From Moesziomyces globuligerus (taxonomy: Eukaryota; Basidiomycota; Ustilaginomycetes; Ustilaginales; Ustilaginaceae): a DNA stretch of 64,000 nucleotides. The stretch spans positions 1,364,001 through 1,428,000 of the forward strand of contig JARVLF010000006.1 in NCBI GenBank assembly GCA_030849465.1. The letters are read 5' to 3'. The position numbers and the translations under genes were made by a program. Below are positions 9,781-18,817 of the stretch, piece by piece (within the stretch, counting starts at the first letter, position 1; every line of letters begins with the position of its first letter). Below the pieces are notes generated by a model. It saw nothing but the letters and a program-made list of their open reading frames with translations, had not been told where the DNA came from and searched no databases.

Positions 9781-10989
9781 TCAAGCTGACGGGGTTTGGA
9801 GTTGACGACGGAGGGTTTTGAGACGGTAGGCCCAGAAGCGTTTGCGGATGGGGTCGATGGTGCAGAGACGTTGGACGAGGTGTTCGGCTTGGAGTGTTGC
9901 ATCGGCGGGGCGCGAGTCGACGAGCGCGTCGAGACACCATTCGAGTGCACCGATGGGGCTACGACCGAGGATATCCACCGTGGGATCTTTGTGTGCTTCG
10001 GCCGCGGTCGAGATGAGCGACGAGACCCATGGCAGTGCCTCGCTCAACGGCGTCGTGAGCGCGGGATGGTCAAAGCCAGTGTACAACGCGCGGAGGTAGC
10101 TCCAAGCCGAGGCATTGTTGGGCACCAGTGCGAGCGAGGCGCGTGCATACGCCCTCTCGAGCTTGAGCGTCTTGACGATCCTCTCCACCACCTCGGGCTG
10201 CAGCTCGATGCGATTGCCTTGGCCTGTGATGCCGTAGCGTGCAAAGAGGACGTACCATCGATGGTTCCATGCCGAATTGTTGCGCACATCCTCGCGCAAC
10301 AACTGATCCACATACTCCAACTCTCCCTCCCACAGCTCTGGAAACTCCCCCTTACCCCTCTCGCCACCTGGATCCGCCGTAGCCTTGTCGTCGTCGAGGG
10401 CGAGGTGGAGTCCGCCAAAGTGCGCGAGCACCCACTGACGATACGCCCAGGTGTGGTAGTTTTTGGCGTCGCGAGCGAGGTTGTCGGCGACAAACGCGAG
10501 CTCGGCGGTCGGATCACCGAGCGCAGCAACGACGAGGCGACGGTGCTGCCACACCTGGTAGCTCTTCATGTTGGCGTGTGCCAGCGCATCCAACCAGCCG
10601 AGCTCGGCGCGCAGCACCGCCTCGCGTCCGCCGGGCGTGCGCTCGTCGAGCTCGCGCGCGTGCAGCAGGATGTTGGCACGGTAGTGCCACACGCTAAAGT
10701 GGCTCGGGTTGAGCTTGATCAGGTGCGCCGTCAGCGCCAGCCCGCGCGCACTCAGCTCCACACCCTCGAACGGCATCGTCGAGGTGCGCGGCTGGTTGCA
10801 CGAGACGAGCGCGCGATAGACGTCCATGGCAGCCGAGTAGTCGGCGTTGTAGAGGATGGGACACATGGGCGACGACGACTCGGCCTGCGCCACCGGCGTC
10901 ACGTCCGACCACACCGACGCAGACGCATCGAACGGCAAATACGGAGCACAGAGCTCGTCGAGCACCGAAGCGGGGGCGACGTCGACCAT
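9781..10989 (-). CDS. RAM2: Protein farnesyltransferase / geranylgeranyltransferase type I alpha subunit
   Basis: A 402-residue cytosolic protein built of PPTA repeats, the shared alpha subunit of CaaX farnesyl- and geranylgeranyltransferase I, which prenylate Ras, Rho and mating-pheromone precursors. Repeats visible in order: HFSVWHYRANILL, SYQVWQHRRLVVAALGD, NYHTWAYRQWVLAHFG, NNSAWNHRWYVLFARYG and NASAWSYLRALYTG. The start at 10989 (MVDVAPASVLDEL) is chosen because the frame upstream lacks family similarity and runs into the divergent promoter. The catalytic beta subunits are not in this window. An acidic insertion (about DDDKATADPGG) sits between two repeats. Family assignment is secure. 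Confidence 0.93.
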   Translation of the reverse strand: MVDVAPASVLDELCAPYLPFDASASVWSDVTPVAQAESSSPMCPILYNADYSAAMDVYRALVSCNQPRTSTMPFEGVELSARGLALTAHLIKLNPSHFSVWHYRANILLHARELDERTPGGREAVLRAELGWLDALAHANMKSYQVWQHRRLVVAALGDPTAELAFVADNLARDAKNYHTWAYRQWVLAHFGGLHLALDDDKATADPGGERGKGEFPELWEGELEYVDQLLREDVRNNSAWNHRWYVLFARYGITGQGNRIELQPEVVERIVKTLKLERAYARASLALVPNNASAWSYLRALYTGFDHPALTTPLSEALPWVSSLISTAAEAHKDPTVDILGRSPIGALEWCLDALVDSRPADATLQAEHLVQRLCTIDPIRKRFWAYRLKTLRRQLQTPSA

Positions 10990-11351
10990 GGTTGTTGGTG
11001 GCAACGAGAGCGGTGCAGAGCGTTGCGAAGGATGGGGTAGGATGATGGTCGTGAGTGAGGTTGCTTCGCTTGCGACCTGTGTCCGTACTGCTGCCCTGGC
11101 AAGACTAAGGCCAAGGCGAGACAAAGGCCAAGGCGAGCGTAAGGAACAAAGGGGCCACGAGGAGGACAAGGAGCGCTTCCCACGGCGTCCAAATCGGCCT
11201 CCAAAAACGCGCACAAAGGGAAGGCCCCTGCACATCGGTCTAACACCTCGGCCGAAAAAAGGGACGCGCCAGACCAACACAAACATGAGGAGGAGGTGGA
11301 TCTGCCAATCCACCACTCATCCACCATCACGTCGGCAGCAGACTCTCCAAG
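10990..11351. promoter_or_regulatory. Divergent promoter between the prenyltransferase alpha and HSBP1-like genes
   Basis: 362 bp separate the two start codons. No other gene fits. I see no canonical TATA box. Confidence 0.5.
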
Positions 11352-11845
11352 ATGGCCTCGACACTCGCCACACCCGCAGCTTCGGCCTCGTCTACCGCGC
11401 CAGCGCCGGAAACGGTAGCAGCACCAGCAGTAGCTGCAGCAACGACGGCGCCACAGGCCGGGCTCGAGCCCGCCGACATCTCGTCGCCGCATCAGCTCAT
11501 CGACTGGGTCGACACGGTGCTCGCCCAGCTCGAAACCAGGTTCGACGACATGAACTCCCAGGTCACCTCCCGCAGTACGTTCCCCTACCAGTCTTTCAAT
11601 GGCCTCAGTGTGAGACCCCATGTGCTGACGCTCTTGCTCACTCCGCGTGGCGCCACAGTGAGCGAGATGAGCACCCGCATTGACGCGCTCGAATCCTCGA
11701 TCCAAGGTAAGCCCTCGGCGAGCGCCTCGACCGTTCCCCTCTCTCTTGCTTGGCTTGCTGCTCACCATCACACTCCCTCGCGTTCGCGTGTACAGACCTG
11801 ATCCACGGAACGACCTCGCCCATCGCCTCGCAGCCGGACGCTTGA
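11352..11845 (+). CDS. Heat shock factor-binding protein 1 (HSBP1)-like coiled-coil protein
   Basis: Three exons: 11352-11574, 11659-11706 and 11796-11845. All junctions are GT-AG and the split codons join correctly, giving 106 residues. After an Ala/Pro/Thr-rich leader of about 45 residues comes the HSBP1 heptad region: LIDWVDTVLAQLETRFDDM, then SRMSEMSTRIDALESSIQDL. This matches the animal HSBP1 pattern (VVQTLLQQM, then RIDDMSSRIDDLEKNI). In animals the protein trimerises, dampens HSF1 and has been linked to WASH-complex assembly; the fungal role is less clear. The middle exon is only 48 bp, so automated annotation could easily miss this gene. It ends 36 bp before the stop of the convergent EH-domain gene. 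Confidence 0.88.
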
Positions 11846-11881
11846 AAGGCAGTACAGTTCCATTACATGGCCCACTCTCGT

Positions 11882-14044
11882 CTACATCGCACGCGGCGGC
11901 GGCGGCACTCTACGCCCGCCGACCTCCCTCGGCACAGGCGCAGGGACAGGACGGTCGCGGCGCCGCGCCTTCCTGCGCGCCAACTCGGCGTCGATGCTCG
12001 CCAGCGCGCAGACAAACGCGTCGCGCCCGAGCATGCCGGCTTGCTTCTCGGCGCTCGATTGCACCGCATACTCCCACACCTGCGCCAGGAAGCGCTCCGG
12101 CAGCCGCGATCGCATCCACACGCGCCGTACGCTCGCTGCCGACAGCCGCTCCTCCCTGCTCTCCTCGCCCACCTCGTCTGGCAGTGTGACGGTGGTGGGT
12201 GCGGGAGAGGCGTCGGATTCGAACCACCCTCGTAGCGCCTGTACCCCTGAGCCGCGCGGCTTGACCTCGGCGGGGGCATCAGCCTGGGACGTCCGGCCAG
12301 GATCGCGGCGCTGCGCACGCGCGCTGCGGCGGCGAGACTGCGCCGCGAGTGTCTGGGCAAAGAGCGTCTCGTAGCGTCGGCGCGACGCTTCGTCGGGCGT
12401 CTTCCACCAGGTCGGCACGGCGGGGGCTGTGCGCGTGCGCTTGGGCGTGTCGGCGAGCTGGACGGCGCGCGTGGCCACCCATGCGGGTGCATCTGCCTGG
12501 CCCGGCCGTACGCTCAGCTCCGACTGCGTGCTGGCGCTCCGACTCACGCCGCCCGCGTACTGCTTGGACGGCGCGCCGTCGGCCAACGACCTCGCGCCCG
12601 CCCCCGCCGGCGCTGGCGTGGCCCCGCTTTTGAACAGCGGCACCACCGAGGCAGCCGTGCCGATCAACGTGCTCACCATCCCCGTCCCCGTGCCCGCTCC
12701 CGTGCCCGCGGTGGCGCGCAGCGGCGTCCCAGCCGGTCGACCGCGCGCCGGTGGCGGGAGCTGCGCATCGGTGCGCACGTCGCTCTCGAGCGTACGCCGG
12801 AGCTCGCTTGTCGCCTCGTCGCTCAGACTGATGCTCGTGAATACACTGCTGCCGCTCTTCCTGTGTGTGTTTGGCGTGAGGCTCGAAGCCGGCGTCGCCG
12901 CGGCTGGGCGCGTTCGTGCGGGCGGAGCAGGTTGCGCTCCCGCCGCTTCGCTAGGAGGTGTGCCGAATCGGAACCCTCTCGCAGCTCCATCGGGCGCCGT
13001 GCGGCCAGGTGGTGCTGTGGGACGAGGTGGCGGAGCTGGTTTGGCCGGCTTCTTGGGCACCGACGGCGGATCCCTCTGTTTAGATCTTTCGTTCGTTCCG
13101 AGGGTGGCGCTACGGGGAGGCAGGGCCGGCGGGGACTTGTGCGTCTCTGCGCCCGTGCGACCGCGTCGTCCGCCCGGGGTGTAGGTCGCGTATTCCACGC
13201 CCTTGGTGGCGCTGGGTTGGAACTGGCCGAATTCGGTGAGCGTCGGACTGGGTGCTAGGCTCTGCTGGGTTGGGCGTGGCGGAAGGCGAGGTGTGGTGCT
13301 GCAAGTCGAGGTGGACGAGGTGGTCGAGGTGGTCGAGGTGGTGGATTCGACGCTCGCCTTGCGTTCCGGCGACGCTGGGTGGCTGCGCGCCATGACGGCA
13401 TGTGCGAACATCGGATGCGTGTGATCCTGATCCGTACTCGCGTCCAGCTCATGTCTCTCCTGACCCACCAGCCCTGGACTCGACGTGCGTCGCGGATCCT
13501 CGCTGGGGTCTGGCGCGAATAGCCCTACGATCGCGCGCGGTGCCACGGTCGGCGTCGACCGTCCTGACCCGACCACACCCTCATCCGCCCCGGCGCGGCT
13601 CGGCTGCATCGGACTCGCGCCGCGCGGAAGACTCTTAGCCATGAGTTCACGTAGACTCAGCCCGCTCTCCGACTTGCGCAACGATCCGCCCGCCAAAGTG
13701 GGGCTCGCAGCAGCAACCGCTGGCGAGCGCGCACCCAGCATCCCCGACGCCGACGTCGTAGGCATCGACCCCGCCGGCACGGCGGCAACCGAACGGCCGG
13801 GAGTGACGGTTGCGCGGCTCGTCGAGTGCGAACGGTGGCGTGGAGTCGAGGCAGAGCGCACGACAGGATCGACAGCAGACGGCCGTGCGGGTGTGAGCGG
13901 CGCCCGGCGAGACGCGCCACTCGGACTGCCGACGTGCGGCGAGCTGTGCTGCTCAAACGCCGCCAGCGCCGCACGGAAGTTGATCGCCTCCGAGCCAGCG
14001 TCTCCCTCGGCTGCGGATGTGCTGCTGCTACCGTTGGTCACCAT
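11882..14044 (-). CDS. IRS4: EH-domain protein similar to IRS4/TAX4
   Basis: 720 residues, intronless. Residues 1-540 are disordered and rich in Pro, Ser and Ala, with SH3-ligand-like stretches (PPALPPRSA, PAPPPRPTAPP) and Ser-Pro sites. The C-terminal 150 residues form an EH domain: RRRYETLFAQTL, VRRVWMRSRLPERFLAQVWE, then AGMLGRDAFVCALASIDAEL. That layout (long disordered region plus one C-terminal EH domain) is the one seen in yeast Irs4 and Tax4, which bind and activate the PI(4,5)P2 5-phosphatase Inp51 and affect cell-wall signalling and rDNA silencing. EH domains bind NPF peptides. The start at 14044 is the first ATG. Specific orthology is inferred from architecture, not from a full alignment. 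Confidence 0.8.
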   Translation of the reverse strand: MVTNGSSSTSAAEGDAGSEAINFRAALAAFEQHSSPHVGSPSGASRRAPLTPARPSAVDPVVRSASTPRHRSHSTSRATVTPGRSVAAVPAGSMPTTSASGMLGARSPAVAAASPTLAGGSLRKSESGLSLRELMAKSLPRGASPMQPSRAGADEGVVGSGRSTPTVAPRAIVGLFAPDPSEDPRRTSSPGLVGQERHELDASTDQDHTHPMFAHAVMARSHPASPERKASVESTTSTTSTTSSTSTCSTTPRLPPRPTQQSLAPSPTLTEFGQFQPSATKGVEYATYTPGGRRGRTGAETHKSPPALPPRSATLGTNERSKQRDPPSVPKKPAKPAPPPRPTAPPGRTAPDGAARGFRFGTPPSEAAGAQPAPPARTRPAAATPASSLTPNTHRKSGSSVFTSISLSDEATSELRRTLESDVRTDAQLPPPARGRPAGTPLRATAGTGAGTGTGMVSTLIGTAASVVPLFKSGATPAPAGAGARSLADGAPSKQYAGGVSRSASTQSELSVRPGQADAPAWVATRAVQLADTPKRTRTAPAVPTWWKTPDEASRRRYETLFAQTLAAQSRRRSARAQRRDPGRTSQADAPAEVKPRGSGVQALRGWFESDASPAPTTVTLPDEVGEESREERLSAASVRRVWMRSRLPERFLAQVWEYAVQSSAEKQAGMLGRDAFVCALASIDAELARRKARRRDRPVPAPVPREVGGRRVPPPPRAM

Positions 14045-14487
14045 GATGCCGGTGCGTGGGCAGGCTTAGGTGCGCTTTCGCAAGCAGGGTGCCTAGAGAC
14101 GGTTCAGGAGGCTCAGCAGAGCGACATAGTGGCGTGGAGCGTGTATGGCGATGGCGTGTGAAAGGGACGTCGTGATGATGATGTCGATAGTGGTGGTGGT
14201 GTTGGTGGAGGTGGTGGTGGTGAAGAGGATGAGCGTGGCAGAGGGGATGAGTCGCGTGGCAGGTCGACCGTGAGAGCAACGCAGATCGACAGGTGGAGGT
14301 TCCGCGTCCCTTTGGCCGCCAAACGCTCCCAATTTAGCAGCACTCAGAGCAACAGCATCAGTAGCAGGCCCCACATGCTCATATCAATGCAGAAAACACA
14401 CCTCTCCCACTCAAGAGGACTGAAGAGGACTGAAGAGGACTGAAGAGGAGGGTATACGGTGATTGCCAGGCATGCAAGCGAGAGCCG
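14045..14487. other. Intergenic: EH-gene promoter and SNARE 3' region
   Basis: 443 bp with GTG/GAT-rich low-complexity DNA (about 14173-14230) and a 10-bp tandem repeat. No gene seen. Confidence 0.6.
14411..14450. repeat. 10-bp tandem repeat (4 copies)
   Basis: The unit tgaagaggac repeats four times, the first and last copies slightly degenerate, just downstream of the SNARE gene's stop codon. Confidence 0.85.
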
Positions 14488-15369
14488 CTATATCAAAAAC
14501 ACGACCAGCAGCAGCAAGAACAGAATCACAATCAGGATCCACACACACCAGCCGCCCAGGCGCTCGTCCGAGATGCGCACCACCTCGTCCATCTTGCGCA
14601 TCGCCTTGCCCAGTCGGCCCTGACTCTGGTCCACCTCGGTGTCGAAGGCGTCGATGATCTCGATCTGCTCGCCGATCTCCTGCCCCATCACGCCCGCCTG
14701 CGTGCGCAAGCTCGAGAGCGTCGTCCCGATCTTGTCCAGCGTCGAGTCCTGCCGCGACATGAGCATCTGCGTGTGTGCACATCGAAACAAGAGTCAGCTC
14801 GACTTGTCCAACAAGAGCGTGAGCGAATGACATCGAGATCTTACCTGTTGCTGTTCCCGTTCAAACGCCTCGGTCGCATCCTCGTCCTCGCCATCCACGT
14901 CGATCTTGACCGAGTCGAATCCGCCGCGTCCATCGCGAGCCGTTTGCCTGGCTACCTTGGACAGCGCCTGGTGCCAAATAGCAAAGCGACGAAATCAATA
15001 CCTCTGACATCCTGCGGCCGGGTGCGAGGAGGGCTGACTTACCTTGATCTCGGCCTCGCACTCCTGGACAAAGGCTTTGCGGCTGCGCAGTTCTTCGGGC
15101 GTTACGCCGAACCGTTCGGGACCGCTGCGCTCGACGACCGCAACACTCTGCTTGACATCCTCCACGTCCTGTCGTAGCGCCTCGATCGCGTCCGAAAGCC
15201 GGTCGTACGCCGAATCGATGTCGCTCGAGGTGCGGCGCGACGAAGAGGCACTGGCGTTGGATCCAGCCGTGCGCGCCACCAGCTGCTGGTACGACTCGCT
15301 CAGCGAGCGCGCCGACGCCAACGAGCTCTTCAGGTCGGACGCAAAGTCGTGGTATGGATCGCGCGACAT
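14488..15369 (-). CDS. TLG1: Qc-SNARE of the Tlg1 / syntaxin-6 family
   Basis: Three exons on the minus strand (15369-15043, 14967-14845, 14766-14488), all phase 0 with GTAAGT/GTAAGA donors and CAG acceptors, giving 242 residues. The N-terminal half is a syntaxin-6-type helical bundle (MSRDPYHDFASDLKSSL; ERFGVTPEELRSRKAFVQE). The last exon has the SNARE motif (RQDSTLDKIGTTLSSLRTQA, then IEIIDAFDTEVDQSQGRL) and a C-terminal anchor (WILIVILFLLLLVVFLI). Such proteins work at the trans-Golgi and early endosome with Tlg2, Vti1 and an R-SNARE. An in-frame ATG at 15486 would add 39 residues, but the family begins at the MSRDP Met. Confident. Confidence 0.92.
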
Positions 15370-15720
15370 GGCATCTCTCGGTGCGGGGATGGTGGAGAAG
15401 CATGTCGGATCGGATGCCTTGGCATCGTCCAAAGTGGATCGTGCGTGACCATCACACTGCCGTATCGAACCATCGTGATCGGGCATCGATTTTGCCCGAT
15501 ATTACCCTGGAAGCCGCGTCTCGGCACGGACCCTGTGTTGCTCGGCAATGCCACTTACACCCGCCTCTCATTGTCCTACTCCTCTTCCCATCATCCTCAT
15601 TTCGGCTCGATACCAGCCACACAGTCGTGGTATCTCCTCTGCTGCGCTCGTGCGATGCCTGCGATCAAACTACATCCCTTGCCGTGTCTTTGCTCCCGTT
15701 CTCGCTAATCTTGCCGCAAT
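15370..15720. promoter_or_regulatory. Divergent promoter between the SNARE and nucleotidase genes
   Basis: 351 bp between two start codons. The far end is pyrimidine-rich on the + strand ahead of the nucleotidase ATG. No other gene supported. Confidence 0.5.
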
Positions 15721-18700
15721 ATGTCCGTCACCATCCCCATCATCCACTTCAACGACGTCTACCGCGTGCGGCAGACCGACAAAAAGTCCGGCGGCACCAT
15801 CGGTGCAGATCAATTCGCCGCAAAGATCCAGTCCATCCGCCAATCCTGGGGCGAGCCTGCCGATCTGCGCAACCTCCCGCCCCCTCCGAGCTCGGACGGC
15901 GTAAGGGACTGGTCCGCCCATGCTACGGCACGCGAGCGCAAGGGCCTCGTGCTCTTCAGCGGAGACCTCTACTCGCCCTCGGTAGAGTCGAGCGTCACGC
16001 GCGGAACCCACCTCGTGCCCGTGATCAACTCCTTCAACGTCGACTGCGCCTGCCTCGGCAACCACGACTGGGACTTTGGCTATCCGCATCTTCAGACGCT
16101 CATGGCCCAGAACAACTTCCCCTGGCTCTTCTCCAACGTCGTCGACCGCTCCGCCTCCGCTGACTCGGACAACCACTGGGACGAGGACCTCTGCGACGAC
16201 GATGGCCAGGTCAACGGTACGCTGCGCTCCTGGACCACTACCGTCCAGGGCGTCAAGGTCGGCTGCATCGGCATCGTCGAAAAGGAGTGGATCGCCACCG
16301 TGCCCAACTTCCCCGAAGGCTTCGTCTATCGCAATATGGTCCAGACCGCGCTCAAGCTCAGCCGCGTGCTGCGCGATCCGGCCGGCGACGCGTGCGAGCT
16401 CGTCATCGCCATCACACACAGCCGCCTGCCCAACGACATCGACTTTGCCAACGCCGTCGGCGCCGTCGCCAACGCCGACCCCAACTCGCACGGCGTCGAC
16501 CTCGTGCTCGGCGGCCACGACCACATCTACTACGTCGGCAACGGCGCGGCTCACTTCGAGGGGGAGGCCTTTGCGCGCGGCGAGCCGGGCACCGAGAAGG
16601 ATGCCAACGCCATGGTCGTCAAGTCGGGCACCGACTTTCGCGACCTCTCCGAGCTGCGCCTTGAGCTGTCCGAGCGCGACGACGCAGCGGTGCGCCGACG
16701 GACGATTCGTAGCCTCGACGTCAAGCGCTACCGTACCGCGTCTAGCGATCCGTCGGCGGCCGACGTCAAGTCGATGCTCGACGATCTACTCGCCAAGATC
16801 TCCAAGTCGACCTCGCAGAGCGTCGCCTACACGCTCACTCCCTGGGACGTGCGCAGCGAAAAGGTGCGCACCGATGAGTCGGCCTTTGGCAACTTTGTCG
16901 CCGACGTGCTCATGAACTCGTTCGAGGAGGTGCTGCGCGAACGCGACAACCGCGGCGAGCTCAGCGAGCGCCGCCCAGCCAGCGCGCGCGAGGTCGACGC
17001 GTGCATCATCTGCGGCGGTAGCCTCCGCGGCGACCAGGTGTACGGTCCGGGCAAGATCGCGCTCTCGGACGTGCTCGAGATCCTCCCCTTTGAGGACGCC
17101 GTCGTCTGCAAGGAGCTCACGGGCCAGGATATCTGGGATGCGCTCGAGAATGGTCTGTCCGCCTATCCCAAGCAGGAGGGTCGCTTCCCGCAGGTCGCAG
17201 GCATGATGGTCAAGTGGGACTCGACACGGCCGCCTGGTCGTAGGCTCGTCAGCGTCGAGCTGCTCGACAATCCGCTCGACACGCCCGCCTCGGGTCAGAC
17301 CAAGCCCGCGGACGCTGAGCCCGAGATGGGCAAGCTCCGTCGCTTCTCGCTCACCGAGGTGCCTGGCGGCGGCTACGATCTCGAGGTCCATCGTCCGGCG
17401 CTGGTGAGCCGCGGCGCGCTCGAGATGGACAAGACCTACCGCGTCGTCACGCGCGAGTACCTCGCCGAGGGCTATGACGGCTTTGACGCGCTCAAGCGCG
17501 GCCGGTTCGTGGTGGATCACGAAAACGGTCAGCTCATGTCGGCGATCGTGCGCAAGTTCCTGCTCGGAGCCAGCTATCTGTGGCGCATGAAGCAAATCCG
17601 ACGTCTGCAGGACGAGCAGCGCGCCAACGGATCTGCGTCGCTTCCGGGGCCAGGCAAGATGGACGAGGACGAGGAGGAGGCGGGCAAGTTGCGCGATGTC
17701 GAGACGCTGAGCAAGCGAACACGCATCGCCATCACGCGTGCGCGCTCGCTCAACCTGCTCAAGCGCGCGATCAAGCCGGTGGCGACGATGGAGGGAGGCG
17801 GTGAGGCGCCCTCGACGCCCAAGCGCGGACGCGCCGGGTCGGCGGGCGAGTGGTGCATGGTGGTTGATCAGTCGCCGGGCGGCTTCCGCGACGCACTGCA
17901 CATCGGCGGTTCGGAGCATCATTCGGCGTTTGACTCGGTCTCGCGTCGGTTCAACCAGCCGCTCTCGGCGACCGACTCGGCGTCGACCTCGACCGAAGCG
18001 GCGCTGCGCAAGACGGCCGAGGGTCGGGCTGGCAAACGCGCGCGTACCGAGGTGGGGCAGGTGGACAGTGCGCTGTTTGATCCTTCGCTCTCTTCGAGCC
18101 TGTTGACGCAGATCCGCGAGCTGCTCGCGCTTGTCGCTCGATCGGCTGCGTCGGATGGACAGCTCTACACCCGCATCGCCGAGGGTGAGGCGGCATCCAA
18201 CGAAGACGAAGCCGAGGGCGGCGATTCGAACATCGCACTCGGTGCCACCGCAGACGATGGTGACGACCATGCGACCTTGGCGCTGCTCGCGGCGGGCGCG
18301 ACGCGTGGCCACAGGGGCGAACCGACGCAGCTCGAACGCGACATTGTCCAGCGCGCCACCGCGCTCCGCGCTGCGTTTGCAAAGCTCGAGCACGCCGCCG
18401 AAACGCTCCCCGGTGCGGCCGATATGGGCATCCACGACCAGCAACGCCTCATCCAAACCCTCGACGCTCTCATCCAAAAGCAAAACGCAGGCCTCCAGGA
18501 TCTTCCCGCGCCACACGCCAAGCAGCACCAAAAATGGACAAAGGGCCAAGTCGCTTCGAGCTCATTCCGCCTCGATCAGGGACAGATGGATCAGCTCCGC
18601 TCCGACATCCACGCCGCCACCGAGCCGAGCGCCCACGACGACGAGACCAACCTCGCCTTTGTCAGCCCGCTCGCCGACGGCCGTCTCGTCGACATTGCAC

Positions 18701-18723
18701 GCCACACCACACCGCAATCGTGA
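15721..18723 (+). CDS. Intracellular 5'-nucleotidase-like metallophosphoesterase
   Basis: 1000 residues, intronless. Calcineurin-type metal ligands appear in order: HFND (9-12), SGDLYSP (80-86), GNHD (113-116), a THSRLPND segment and GGHDH (264-268). The 5'-nucleotidase C-terminal domain follows (TPWDVRSEKVRTDESAFGNF; CGGSLRGDQVYGPG; LPFEDAVVCKELTG). There is no signal peptide or GPI signal, so unlike ecto-nucleotidases and UshA it is probably cytosolic. After about residue 620 comes a poorly conserved extension of about 380 residues with acidic and helical segments that lacks a recognised domain. The start at 15721 places the first metal motif eight residues in, as expected. Phosphoester hydrolysis is well supported; the substrate is unknown. 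Confidence 0.88.
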   Translation: MSVTIPIIHFNDVYRVRQTDKKSGGTIGADQFAAKIQSIRQSWGEPADLRNLPPPPSSDGVRDWSAHATARERKGLVLFSGDLYSPSVESSVTRGTHLVPVINSFNVDCACLGNHDWDFGYPHLQTLMAQNNFPWLFSNVVDRSASADSDNHWDEDLCDDDGQVNGTLRSWTTTVQGVKVGCIGIVEKEWIATVPNFPEGFVYRNMVQTALKLSRVLRDPAGDACELVIAITHSRLPNDIDFANAVGAVANADPNSHGVDLVLGGHDHIYYVGNGAAHFEGEAFARGEPGTEKDANAMVVKSGTDFRDLSELRLELSERDDAAVRRRTIRSLDVKRYRTASSDPSAADVKSMLDDLLAKISKSTSQSVAYTLTPWDVRSEKVRTDESAFGNFVADVLMNSFEEVLRERDNRGELSERRPASAREVDACIICGGSLRGDQVYGPGKIALSDVLEILPFEDAVVCKELTGQDIWDALENGLSAYPKQEGRFPQVAGMMVKWDSTRPPGRRLVSVELLDNPLDTPASGQTKPADAEPEMGKLRRFSLTEVPGGGYDLEVHRPALVSRGALEMDKTYRVVTREYLAEGYDGFDALKRGRFVVDHENGQLMSAIVRKFLLGASYLWRMKQIRRLQDEQRANGSASLPGPGKMDEDEEEAGKLRDVETLSKRTRIAITRARSLNLLKRAIKPVATMEGGGEAPSTPKRGRAGSAGEWCMVVDQSPGGFRDALHIGGSEHHSAFDSVSRRFNQPLSATDSASTSTEAALRKTAEGRAGKRARTEVGQVDSALFDPSLSSSLLTQIRELLALVARSAASDGQLYTRIAEGEAASNEDEAEGGDSNIALGATADDGDDHATLALLAAGATRGHRGEPTQLERDIVQRATALRAAFAKLEHAAETLPGAADMGIHDQQRLIQTLDALIQKQNAGLQDLPAPHAKQHQKWTKGQVASSSFRLDQGQMDQLRSDIHAATEPSAHDDETNLAFVSPLADGRLVDIARHTTPQS

Positions 18724-18817
18724 GAAACACACTCCCTCAGATTATGAATCCTCAACGCCAATACAAAATGCAGACAGTACAAGAAAGCGTGACCAGACAG
18801 AGGTGTTTGTGGGCAAA

